A stretch of DNA of 64,000 nucleotides from Butyrivibrio sp. INlla14 (GTDB lineage: Bacteria; Bacillota; Clostridia; Lachnospirales; Lachnospiraceae): positions 62,001-126,000 of the forward strand of contig NZ_FMVS01000011.1 of assembly GCF_900102515.1 (NCBI RefSeq), given 5' to 3'. Each line of letters starts with the position of its first letter. Within the stretch, counting starts at the first letter, position 1. The notes beneath the pieces are model-generated. The model was not told the DNA's origin, did no database searches, and worked only from the letters and a program-made list of their open reading frames with translations. A program made the translations under genes and the position numbers. Shown here in pieces: positions 7,418 through 15,355 of the stretch.

Positions 7418-10297
7418 TCAGCCAGCAGCCTGAGAATTTAAATATTCATCAAATTGTACCCTGTTCATAAGGACTTTACGAGGTTTCGTACCCTCTTCAT
7501 CGCCTACAACTCCGGCATCGCAAAGCTGATCCATGATCCTGGCAGCTCTGTTAAAGCCAATCTTAAAGGCTCTCTGAAGCATACCTATTGAGGCTTTTTC
7601 TTTTTCAATAATAAGATATCCTGCCTGAACAAAGAATTCATCTCTGTCTGAATCAGGCTCTGAACCAAAGCCTCCTGAACCAGAGCCCATGGACTGCATG
7701 CTATTTATCTGATTTTCTATATCGTCATTGTACGAAGTGTCTATTTTCTGATTTCTTAAAAAGTCAGTAACTGCCTGAACTTCCTTGTCTGAAACAAAGG
7801 CGCCCTGCACTCTTGCAGGCTTAGTGTAGCCCTGAGGATAAAAGAGCATATCTCCCTTTCCAAGAAGCTTTTCTGCTCCGTTAATATCAAGGATAGTTCT
7901 GGAGTCTACTCCACTTGAAACTGCAAAGGCAACACGGCTAGGCATATTCGCCTTGATAAGTCCGGTAATGACATCAACAGATGGTCTCTGAGTAGCAATA
8001 ATAAGATGGATTCCAGCTGCTCTTGCAAGCTGAGTCAGTCTACAGATAGCATCCTCAACTTCATTGGCTGATACCATCATAAGGTCAGCAAGCTCGTCTA
8101 CAATAACAACAATCTGAGGCATAACCTGCATACTGTCATCATCACTGTCTGCAGCCAGCCTGTTATAGCCCTTAAGGTCTCTTACTCCTGCATCTGCAAA
8201 CTTCTTATATCTGTTAGTCATCTCTGCAACAGCCCAGTTAAGCGCAGCTGCAGCCTTTTTAGGGTCAGTCACAACAGGTATCATAAGGTGAGGAATACCA
8301 TTGTAAACGCTAAGCTCAACAATCTTAGGATCGATCATGATCATCTGTACTTCTTCAGGCTTGGCCTTATAAATAAGGCTCATGATGATCGTATTGATGC
8401 ATACAGACTTACCGGATCCTGTTGCTCCAGCTATGAGAAGGTGCGGCATTTTGGCGATATCAGTGACAACCGTCTTGCCTGCTATATCTTTGCCCACAGC
8501 AAAAGCAAGCTTTGATTCAAATTCCTTGTATTCTCTTGATTCAAAGAGATCTCTAAGAGCAACTGCCTGGTTCTCTTTGTTAGGGACCTCAATACCAACA
8601 GCCGCCTTACCAGGAATTGGAGCCTCAATTCTAATATCCCTTGCTGCAAGGTTCATCTTGATATCGTCTGCAAGATTAACAATCTTGTTGACTCTCACTC
8701 CCGCTTCAGGCTGAAGTTCAAATCTTGTTACAGCTGGTCCCTGACTGATATCAGTTACAGTAACATTAACTCCAAAGGTCTTAAGTATGTCCTGAAGCTT
8801 AAGTGCTGTCTCTTTGAGTGTCCTTGCTGAATCTGCATTCTTATTTTTAGTTCCCTTTTCCAAAAGACTAACTGGTGGAAATTTATATTCCTTGGGGATA
8901 GCCTTTTTGTGAGCTTCTATCTCTTTTTCCATACCAGGACTCGTTGTATGAGGACCTGGCCCTACAGATGAAACACTAGATGGCCTTGCATTGTTAATAG
9001 TAGAATCCGCGTCGGTGCTTCTTGATACATGATCCTGAGCATGGATCACATAATCGCCATTCATGCCATTTCCTAAATGCTCGCTATGAACAGGAACATC
9101 CGGAAGTATGTCCTCTTCCTCAAATTCATAACTTCCTGCTCTTGCAACGAGTCTCTCTGGCATAGAAGGAGTCTTAACTTCCTCTACAACATGAGGCTCT
9201 GGAAGTGGAACAGGTTTAGAAGCACTAACTTCATGAATGTCGTTAAACTCAGACTCTTCTTCATCTTCATCTTCATCTTCTTCATCTGTATCGTCGTACC
9301 CCATACCATGAATAGCAGGGCCTGTGCGAAGTACATGCTGGCCATCAGGCTCCACGTCTGTTTCTATTCCCTTATTAAGCACAATCTCATGAATATCATC
9401 GCTTATCTCATCTTCTGGAATAAAGACATTTTTGTTGGTAGAAGGGTCGAAATCAGAGTGCTTATGATGGTCATTTTCTTCCTCATCATCCTTACTAAGC
9501 GCTGTATCCATCATGACTCCTGAAACCTTTTTCTCCATACGGAGAATCTTCTCGTCCTCTTTCTGTTCCAGTGCAAGACGCTTTTCTTCCTCTATGCGGG
9601 CTCTTCGCTCCTGCATCTTCTCACGTCTCTTCTCTGCGTATTCCCTGTAATTCTCAGTTTCTTCCCTGGTCTTTTCAATGAGCTTTCTTCCGCCCTTTTT
9701 AATGCCACCTACAAATGAATGCTGAGTAAACACCACAAGGCTAGAAATAAGAAGGACAAGCAAAAGAAGCATCGTTCCAACTAGTGAAAGATACTTATAT
9801 GAAAAATATGCCAAAGAGCCTGCAAAAAAGCCTCCGCCATTCCTTCCCAGGCTAGACTGATTATAAATGCTGACAAGGTCGTAACTCTCAGCATTCTGAG
9901 GTCTTCCTGCAATAAAATCAGCAAGCATTCCTATTATCAAAAATATAACAAGACCTGAAATAATCTTCCGAATGGAAGCATTGGATCCAAAATTAGCGAT
10001 ACCTATTATAACTGCCAAAAGAGCCACTATCGGCGCAATATATGCTGTAAATCCAAAAAGCCCGAACAAAACGGAACTCACCATCCCGCCAAGGCTTCCA
10101 CAGATTCCAAAATTGCATAAGAAAAGAAAGATTGCCAGAAAAGCTGTAGCAATCACAATAATCTCACTTCTAAGAGAGTAGTCAAGTTCCTCTTCCTGGA
10201 TTGGTCTTCTCCTGGTACTGGATGAAGCTGATCTTCCCTTTGAAGTTCTCTTTGTATTTTTCTTGTTGGTATTTCCCCTACTACTTCTTGTTGCCAT
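7418..10297 (-). CDS. ftsK: FtsK/SpoIIIE-family DNA translocase
   Basis: This 959-residue protein pumps chromosomal DNA through the septum. A basic N-terminus precedes four transmembrane helices (about 45-190), then a long charged, partly acidic linker rich in Glu/Asp (about 200-450). The RecA-like motor has Walker A GATGSGKS near residue 622 and Walker B (VIVDELADLM). A C-terminal winged-helix gamma domain follows (SIGMLQRAFKIGFNRAARIMDQL) that would read KOPS/SRS-like DNA. The start has GGGGAG 5 bases upstream. It is divergent from the gene at 10422. The call is firm; whether it serves vegetative division (FtsK/SftA role) or sporulation (SpoIIIE) cannot be told. Confidence 0.95.
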   Translation of the reverse strand: MATRSSRGNTNKKNTKRTSKGRSASSSTRRRPIQEEELDYSLRSEIIVIATAFLAIFLFLCNFGICGSLGGMVSSVLFGLFGFTAYIAPIVALLAVIIGIANFGSNASIRKIISGLVIFLIIGMLADFIAGRPQNAESYDLVSIYNQSSLGRNGGGFFAGSLAYFSYKYLSLVGTMLLLLVLLISSLVVFTQHSFVGGIKKGGRKLIEKTREETENYREYAEKRREKMQERRARIEEEKRLALEQKEDEKILRMEKKVSGVMMDTALSKDDEEENDHHKHSDFDPSTNKNVFIPEDEISDDIHEIVLNKGIETDVEPDGQHVLRTGPAIHGMGYDDTDEEDEDEDEEESEFNDIHEVSASKPVPLPEPHVVEEVKTPSMPERLVARAGSYEFEEEDILPDVPVHSEHLGNGMNGDYVIHAQDHVSRSTDADSTINNARPSSVSSVGPGPHTTSPGMEKEIEAHKKAIPKEYKFPPVSLLEKGTKNKNADSARTLKETALKLQDILKTFGVNVTVTDISQGPAVTRFELQPEAGVRVNKIVNLADDIKMNLAARDIRIEAPIPGKAAVGIEVPNKENQAVALRDLFESREYKEFESKLAFAVGKDIAGKTVVTDIAKMPHLLIAGATGSGKSVCINTIIMSLIYKAKPEEVQMIMIDPKIVELSVYNGIPHLMIPVVTDPKKAAAALNWAVAEMTNRYKKFADAGVRDLKGYNRLAADSDDDSMQVMPQIVVIVDELADLMMVSANEVEDAICRLTQLARAAGIHLIIATQRPSVDVITGLIKANMPSRVAFAVSSGVDSRTILDINGAEKLLGKGDMLFYPQGYTKPARVQGAFVSDKEVQAVTDFLRNQKIDTSYNDDIENQINSMQSMGSGSGGFGSEPDSDRDEFFVQAGYLIIEKEKASIGMLQRAFKIGFNRAARIMDQLCDAGVVGDEEGTKPRKVLMNRVQFDEYLNSQAAG

Positions 10298-10421
10298 TTT
10301 CTCCCCGCGAAACTTTTATGATCATTGCAAAACTCTAATAAGTATACCATTTTTAGAGTCTATGTGCTATACTTACATCGGATTTTATGAAGTAGACTTT
10401 GTCAAGTTAAAGGAGACAATA

Positions 10422-10991
10422 ATGGAATTTAAACAGGAATTAGAGACCGGTACCTTTAAGGTTATTGGTAATACAGAAACATCACTCAAGATTAGAGAAG
10501 TTGCTGAAAAATGCAGACTGGTCAAGTCAGACAACGGTGTTAAGGTTGAACTTGCGTATACAGGCCCTAACGCCAGCAAATATATGCAGTACGTTGAGAA
10601 ACACAAGGAAGAGCTCACAAAGTATCTCATGAACCCTGACGAATCAGATCTTTACGAATGGATGGAGACTTCACATCAGACAGCTCTTACTCTTAAGAAA
10701 CACGAAAAAGAAAAGCTCATCCTCTACGTTAGCTTTGATCCTGAAACCAGAGGAATGCTCACAGGTATTGCTGATGAGAACGTAACTCTCAAACTCGGTG
10801 CTCCACTTATGGAGATCAACATCGATGAGCTTACACGTGATGAGTTTAAGTTAAAGATCTATAACATGCTTCTTTTGGCAGATGAAATTGCTGTACTTAT
10901 GGGCAATGCAGATCTTCGCAAGATGTCTAATATCCAGATTGTTAAGACATATCTTTCCGAGATTTACGACAAGTTCCATGAGAATCCATGA
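10422..10991 (+). CDS. Hypothetical protein, 189 residues
   Basis: I do not recognise this protein. The open frame extends further upstream, but the start is set at 10422 because AAGGAGACAAT precedes that ATG. The product (MEFKQELETG...) is soluble with no signal peptide or membrane segment. It mixes beta strands (TFKVIGNTETSLKIREVA) with helices and ends in an amphipathic helical region. No catalytic motif was seen. It is transcribed alone, divergent from ftsK, and ends in a strong hairpin at 11014. Codon use resembles its neighbours. Confidence 0.7.
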   Translation: MEFKQELETGTFKVIGNTETSLKIREVAEKCRLVKSDNGVKVELAYTGPNASKYMQYVEKHKEELTKYLMNPDESDLYEWMETSHQTALTLKKHEKEKLILYVSFDPETRGMLTGIADENVTLKLGAPLMEINIDELTRDEFKLKIYNMLLLADEIAVLMGNADLRKMSNIQIVKTYLSEIYDKFHENP

Positions 10992-11013
10992 GTTTGATAT
11001 TATTTGAATTTTG

Positions 11014-11065
11014 AAAGGCTATCGCATTATGACTTTATACAAGTCTATCGCGATAGCCTTTTTAT
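11014..11065 (+). terminator. Terminator after the 10422 gene, possibly shared with proB
   Basis: A perfect 12-bp stem (11014-11025 with 11050-11061) encloses a loop with its own 5-bp stem (gactt/aagtc). On the plus strand it runs into TTTTTATT. It lies between the convergent ends of the 10422 gene and proB, so it may also stop proB transcripts, though the minus-side T-run is weak. Confidence 0.85.
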
Positions 11066-11086
11066 TGAATACGGGAAATTGCTTTT

Positions 11087-11884
11087 TTATTCTTTGGCAA
11101 CAAATAATGTGCCCACTTTCTTTTTCTCTATAATGTCATACAGCATTTCAGGCTTTTTACCATTGGTTATAAGAACATCTATGCCCTTTCTGGTGGCATA
11201 TTCTGCAGCCTCAAGCTTAGTTATCATTCCACCTGTACCTCTGTTAGAGCCAGAACCTGAAGCGACTGATTTAAGCTCATCTGTTATATCTTCTACCCGG
11301 CTAATAAGCTGGGCGTCAGGATTGGTCTGAGGATTTCCATCATAAAGGCCGTCAATATCTGAAAAGATAACTAGTTTACTAGCCCCGCAAAATGCCGCAA
11401 CATAAGCAGATAGCATATCATTGTCGGAAAAGAGCTTTTTCTCCGATTCAATCTCTGCGTGGCTAACAGAGTCATTTTCATTGACTATAGGAATAATGTG
11501 ATTTTCTAAAAGCGCATCAAATGTGTTCTTGAGATTCCGGCTGCGGACAGGATCAGCTATATCTTCATTATCAAGAAGTATCTGTCCCACCATCCTGTTA
11601 TATTCTCCAAATAGTTTATCATAAAGATGCATGAGTTCAGTTTGTCCCACAGCAGCTGCCGCCTGTTTCATCCTGATTTCTTTGGGCTTTTGGGCAAGTC
11701 TCATTTTATTAGCACCTACGGCTATAGCCCCTGATGAAACCAGCACCAGATCATAGCCCTTATTCTCAACACCTGAAATAGCACGGCACAAATGATCGAT
11801 AGCTCTAATATCTATATTTCCACTTTCATTGGTAATTGTAGATGTACCAACCTTGACTACAATCCTCTTCTTGCTCACATCCAT
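11087..11884 (-). CDS. proB: Glutamate 5-kinase (short form without PUA domain)
   Basis: It phosphorylates L-glutamate in the first step of proline synthesis. The amino-acid-kinase fold is clear: KVGTSTITN at the start, SSGAIAVG, NENDSVSH, FSDIDGLY, and the GTGGMITKLEAA motif near residue 218. The start is set at the ATG 11884, preceded at 8 bases by AGGA; a GTG at 11899 has no site. At 265 residues it lacks the C-terminal PUA domain of the ~365-residue E. coli enzyme. Such short forms occur in other Firmicutes. proA is not adjacent. Confidence 0.92.
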   Translation of the reverse strand: MDVSKKRIVVKVGTSTITNESGNIDIRAIDHLCRAISGVENKGYDLVLVSSGAIAVGANKMRLAQKPKEIRMKQAAAAVGQTELMHLYDKLFGEYNRMVGQILLDNEDIADPVRSRNLKNTFDALLENHIIPIVNENDSVSHAEIESEKKLFSDNDMLSAYVAAFCGASKLVIFSDIDGLYDGNPQTNPDAQLISRVEDITDELKSVASGSGSNRGTGGMITKLEAAEYATRKGIDVLITNGKKPEMLYDIIEKKKVGTLFVAKE

Positions 11885-11983
11885 GAGTTCAGTCCTCACT
11901 TTTTCACTTTAATTTGATAAATTGAACTATATTAAAGTTTATATCCTATTATCGCAAGATGCAAGTCTTTAAAGCTTTTTAGG

Positions 11984-12097
11984 ATCGAGTAGGCTGACTC
12001 CTACTCGATTTCGCACACGAACATTCCGCACTTAGTGCTCCATGTTCTTACGACCGGCAAATGAATTTGTATGCAAGCATCCATTCGCTTGCCGGTC
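11984..12097. other. Array of three hairpins between proB and ssrA
   Basis: The ~315-base gap between proB and the tmRNA 3' end holds three consecutive palindromes. First, 11984-12009 has a 10-bp perfect stem and 6-base loop. Second, 12019-12047 has gaacat/atgttc closing a symmetric tcc/tcc internal loop and a gcac/gtgc tip. Third, 12052-12097 has a 9-bp perfect stem gaccggcaa/ttgccggtc. No open frame or T-run accompanies them. They may be a small structured RNA, a processing signal or a repeat element; strand is unknown. Confidence 0.5.
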
Positions 12098-12106
12098 TTG
12101 TGCTAC

Positions 12107-12148
12107 AAAAAAGAACCTGTAAGATGCACAATCTGCATCCTACAGGTT
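12107..12148 (-). terminator. Terminator of ssrA
   Basis: A 15-bp stem with one G-T pair (12114-12128 with 12134-12148) has a 5-base loop. It is followed on the minus strand by CTTTTTT. It lies about 50 bases beyond the mature tmRNA 3' end. Confidence 0.85.
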
Positions 12149-12200
12149 TATCAAGTCATAAGGCATTCTCCGCAAAAAGCTCTCTCCTTATGGCATATAG

Positions 12201-12553
12201 TGGATTAGGCGGGAGTCGAACCCGCGTCCAAAAACTCATCCCCTGTCCTTCTACTATCGTAGTCAATTATTCTGGAATTCTACATTCCTGTTCCCTCATA
12301 GCCCCGGAAATTGACAACCAAAACTAGTCGGTAGCTTCATGATACGACCATAGCCGCAAAGCTTAAGCTATGTCGTTTCCTACAAAGTTTGACGCCAGTT
12401 ACCAGATGTGTAGGTGCACCTGGGCTGACGGGCTGCACTTAGGCAGCGAGTGCTAAATTATCGTTAGCGTTTAATTTTAATTTGAGGTTTGACGCACCGT
12501 CCTACGGATAGCTTCTCCAGCTTCAAAATCCCTGTCGAAACCTTTACTAACCC
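12201..12553 (-). ncRNA. ssrA: tmRNA (transfer-messenger RNA)
   Basis: The 3' T-arm GCGGGTTCGACTCCCGC and the 5' block GGTTTCGACAGGG are diagnostic. The tRNA-like acceptor stem pairs 5' GGGTTAG (12547-12553) with CTAATCC (12202-12208). The discriminator A is at 12201, and the genome continues CTA, so CCA is not encoded and must be added. A tag frame at 12439-12468 reads ANDNLALAA then TAA, a typical clostridial-length degradation tag ending in LAA-type residues. It rescues stalled ribosomes with SmpB, whose gene is about 2.3 kb upstream. Mature ends are inferred from stem pairing. Confidence 0.95.
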
Positions 12554-12646
12554 TTATTAAGTTGTACTGCTCTATGATTATATCGACTTCCAAGCAGATA
12601 ATCAATAGCCTGATGGTTTAGTTTTTATCTTTTTTGTTCAAAAGAA

Positions 12647-12683
12647 TCCCCCCCTCAAGGCACTTTTGATGCCAAGAGGAGGG
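12647..12683 (-). terminator. Probable terminator of the chemoreceptor gene
   Basis: A GC-rich imperfect stem (about 12650-12661 with 12669-12683) lies 28 bases past the stop at 12711. The minus strand continues ATTCTTTT. It separates the chemoreceptor from ssrA. Confidence 0.6.
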
Positions 12684-12710
12684 AAAGCATCATATTCTAA
12701 AAAGTCAATT

Positions 12711-14732
12711 TCAGTTCTTAAAGAACTTCATTTCTTCATTGAGCTTTTCAGCAATATCCTTGAGGGCATTAGCTGATCCAGCAAGAGTTGTAACTGTAGC
12801 TGAAAGTTCCTGCATTGAAGCTCCGGTTTCTTCTGAAGAAGCTGCATTTTCTTCTGAAATAGCTGAAAGAGCGCTCATAGTGTCAACAACAGCATTCTTG
12901 GAGCTGTCACAGGTCTCAGCCCCTTCAGATATGAGCTGTACGCCGCCAACAGTGCTTCCAATATCTTCAAGCATTCCATTAACCGCATCAAGAGTTTCAC
13001 CAAGAGCAATCTGCTGATCACTGTTGCCCTGCTTGACATCTTCTGCAGCCTGAACTGCTGCTTCACTCTGTTCAAGAAGTGATTCCATCTCTTTCTTGAT
13101 ATCATCAGCCATGGCCTTTGAATCTTCTGCAAGCTTACCAATTTCTTCAGCAACAACTGCAAATCCCTTGCCGGCTTCACCAGCTCTTGCAGCCTCAATA
13201 CTTGCATTAAGAGAAAGGAGGTTGGTCTGTGTAGCAATAGATGTAATTCCTTCAACCTTTTCATTGATATTATTAACAGCAGTCTGCGTAGCTCCGATTG
13301 TTCTAGAGATATCTTCAATCTTGGCTGTCATCTCAGTAGAGGAATCCTGAAGAGAAGCAAGGGATTTACTTGAAATCTCAGATGCTTCTTTCATCTTCTG
13401 AGCAATGCCGGAAAGATCATCGGTTGAATTCTGAACATTTACTACAGCATCGCCAATCCTTCCAACGTTCTCTGATGCGTTCTGAATTTCATCAGCCTGC
13501 TGAGTAGCTCCTGATGCAATTTCCTGAACCGCATTAGAAACGTCTTCTGCTGTCTGTGAAATCTGATTTGCCATATCAGAAAGCTCTTCAGATGAGCTTC
13601 CTACGCTCTTTGCAGATTCTTTTATATTATTAACAATATTATCAAGAGTATCAATAACTGAATTTGTTGCTTTAGAAATAGCTCCAAGCTCGTCTTTGCG
13701 GGCATCAAACTTTTCAACCTTTAAGAATCTACCATCAGCAAGGGCTGTAAAGGTTTCATTAAGAGCTTTGATTGGTTCTGTAAAGCTCTTTGCCATCATG
13801 AATGAGATAACAATGGCAATGACTACAAGGATAATACCTACAACTATTACTATCATAGCTGCCTGCCTAGCTGAATCCATAATTGACTCAGCGCTCTGTG
13901 CTGTAACAACTACAAAACCTGATTTCGGTTCTTTTACATATGCCATGTAGTTTGTTCCAAACTTGGAAGCATTTTTATAAAATCCTTTTTCCTGGCCTGA
14001 TGTATAAAACTCTGAAGTTGAAACGTCTACTTCATCATGGACACCTTCTGCAATTTCATACTGGGAATGAGCTGCAACCATACCTGTTCTATCAACTACA
14101 AAGGCATTTTCAGCCTGCGCAGCAAGAAGTTCATGCAGATTTCCAAGATCATAGTTTCTGTGTACTACACCAATAATCTGATCATTGAACCTTAAAGGCA
14201 CTGCAAAGGTAACCATTCTACGTCCAGTAGTTTTACTGATCGTTATATTTGAAATGAAAGTATTGCCTTTAATAGCCTCCTGGAAATATTCTCTCTCTGC
14301 GACACTTACAAAGTCGCCTGTTCCCCTTGCTATCTGCATACCAGTTGTATCAGTCACCGCGGTATTCTGACCATCATTCATAACCAGGTCATACTGATAC
14401 AGAGTTTGCTGAACTGCATCATAAGGAATGCCTGCTTCCCCCAAAGCATACTGAACTACCGTAGGGTTCGTTGCAATGGCATTAATAGTGTTCAGGTTTG
14501 TCTCTATGACCTTATCAAACATACTCAAAATATATCTTGCCTGCCATTCCTGAGACGCCTGTGCATCCTTAAGTGCCTTGCTGGTAGATGTGTTATAGCT
14601 GACAATTATAGCTACAAGAAGAGGTACTACCGCAACAAGAAGCATTATGCCAATAAGTTTTGTCTTAATGCTGTCCTTAAAAGCTATCTGTGCACTGTTG
14701 TTTTTATTACCTTCACTTATTTTTTTAGCCAT
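12711..14732 (-). CDS. Methyl-accepting chemotaxis protein (dCache/HAMP/MA)
   Basis: This transmembrane chemoreceptor signals to CheA/CheW. Residues about 18-40 are the first membrane helix; an extracytoplasmic Cache-like sensor (about 41-285) follows. A second helix (about 290-312), a HAMP domain and a long coiled-coil signalling domain complete it. The conserved hairpin tip is intact ([27 protein letters not shown] near 510-535). The start is set at 14732 (MAKKISEG) because GGAGG lies 6 bases upstream; an ATG at 14747 lies before the GGAGG. An exact 18-bp inverted repeat links this start codon to the promoter (separate entry). Ligand unknown; Cache sensors often bind amino or organic acids. 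Confidence 0.93.
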   Translation of the reverse strand: MAKKISEGNKNNSAQIAFKDSIKTKLIGIMLLVAVVPLLVAIIVSYNTSTSKALKDAQASQEWQARYILSMFDKVIETNLNTINAIATNPTVVQYALGEAGIPYDAVQQTLYQYDLVMNDGQNTAVTDTTGMQIARGTGDFVSVAEREYFQEAIKGNTFISNITISKTTGRRMVTFAVPLRFNDQIIGVVHRNYDLGNLHELLAAQAENAFVVDRTGMVAAHSQYEIAEGVHDEVDVSTSEFYTSGQEKGFYKNASKFGTNYMAYVKEPKSGFVVVTAQSAESIMDSARQAAMIVIVVGIILVVIAIVISFMMAKSFTEPIKALNETFTALADGRFLKVEKFDARKDELGAISKATNSVIDTLDNIVNNIKESAKSVGSSSEELSDMANQISQTAEDVSNAVQEIASGATQQADEIQNASENVGRIGDAVVNVQNSTDDLSGIAQKMKEASEISSKSLASLQDSSTEMTAKIEDISRTIGATQTAVNNINEKVEGITSIATQTNLLSLNASIEAARAGEAGKGFAVVAEEIGKLAEDSKAMADDIKKEMESLLEQSEAAVQAAEDVKQGNSDQQIALGETLDAVNGMLEDIGSTVGGVQLISEGAETCDSSKNAVVDTMSALSAISEENAASSEETGASMQELSATVTTLAGSANALKDIAEKLNEEMKFFKN

Positions 14733-14811
14733 CGTAAGCCTCCGCATAAAAAATTATCGCATTATCAGTAATTTTTACGCTTTATATTATACCGCTTACG
14801 ATGGCTAAAAA
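14722..14811 (-). repeat. 18-bp perfect inverted repeat spanning the MCP start codon and its promoter
   Basis: Arm 14722-14739 covers the last G of GGAGG, the ATG at 14732-14730 and the following codons. Arm 14794-14811 is its exact reverse complement. They are separated by 54 bases. The upstream arm sits just before a TATAAT at 14786-14791. Only transcripts begun upstream of 14811 would carry both arms and could pair the start codon away. Confidence 0.85.
14786..14791 (-). promoter_or_regulatory. -10 element of the chemoreceptor gene
   Basis: A perfect TATAAT on the minus strand lies 53 bases before the MCP start. The best -35 is TTGAAT with a long 19-base spacer, so this may need an activator or extended -10 contacts. 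No clear SigD (flagellar) promoter was seen. Confidence 0.5.
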
Positions 14812-14845
14812 TTCAATTTAGAGCAATCCTTAATAATAATTTAAT

Positions 14846-15313
14846 TTATCTAAGACTTACTTTATAATCTCTAAGTGCTTCTCTCTGCTGATCTTTTTTG
14901 GCCATATCAGCGCGCTTGTCATAGAGCTTTTTACCTTTTGCAAGGCCTACTTCAACTTTTACTCTGCCATTTTTAAAATACACTTCAAGCGGAACAAGTG
15001 TATAACCCTGAACCATCTTCTGCTGTTCAAGCTTTCTGATCTCAGCCTTGTGCAAAAGAAGCTTCTTTACCCTAAGAGGATCCTTATTAAAAATATTACC
15101 TTTTTCATAAGGACTTACATTCATGCCCATAATAAAAGCTTCGCCCTTATCAATGCTGATCCAGGCCTCTTTTATTGAGCATTTACCCTGACGAATAGAC
15201 TTAACTTCTGTTCCAAAGAGTTCTATACCAGCCTCGTATTTCTCTTCGATAAAGTAATCATGATATGCTTTTTTATTATTCGCTACTAGCTTTCTAGCCT
15301 TATCTTCTGCCAT
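14846..15313 (-). CDS. smpB: SsrA-binding protein SmpB
   Basis: This 155-residue beta-barrel protein carries tmRNA into the stalled ribosomal A site. Family motifs are present: [20 protein letters not shown] near the start, [11 protein letters not shown], and the basic C-terminal tail ([25 protein letters not shown]) that enters the mRNA channel. Length is normal. It follows rnr by about 40 bases, the common secG-rnr-smpB order of Firmicutes. Confidence 0.97.
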   Translation of the reverse strand: MAEDKARKLVANNKKAYHDYFIEEKYEAGIELFGTEVKSIRQGKCSIKEAWISIDKGEAFIMGMNVSPYEKGNIFNKDPLRVKKLLLHKAEIRKLEQQKMVQGYTLVPLEVYFKNGRVKVEVGLAKGKKLYDKRADMAKKDQQREALRDYKVSLR

Positions 15314-15355
15314 TTTATATAGCCCCTAAACTTTTCTGTAGTATTGGTATTTCTA

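Noticed and set aside
12061-12327. 88-codon plus-strand frame
   Set aside because: It runs antisense through the ssrA terminator and tmRNA 3' half; no ribosome site.
14794-14814. Plus-strand mini-frame beginning ATGGCTAAAAATTC
   Set aside because: It is the inverted copy of the MCP start region, stops after six codons and has no ribosome site.
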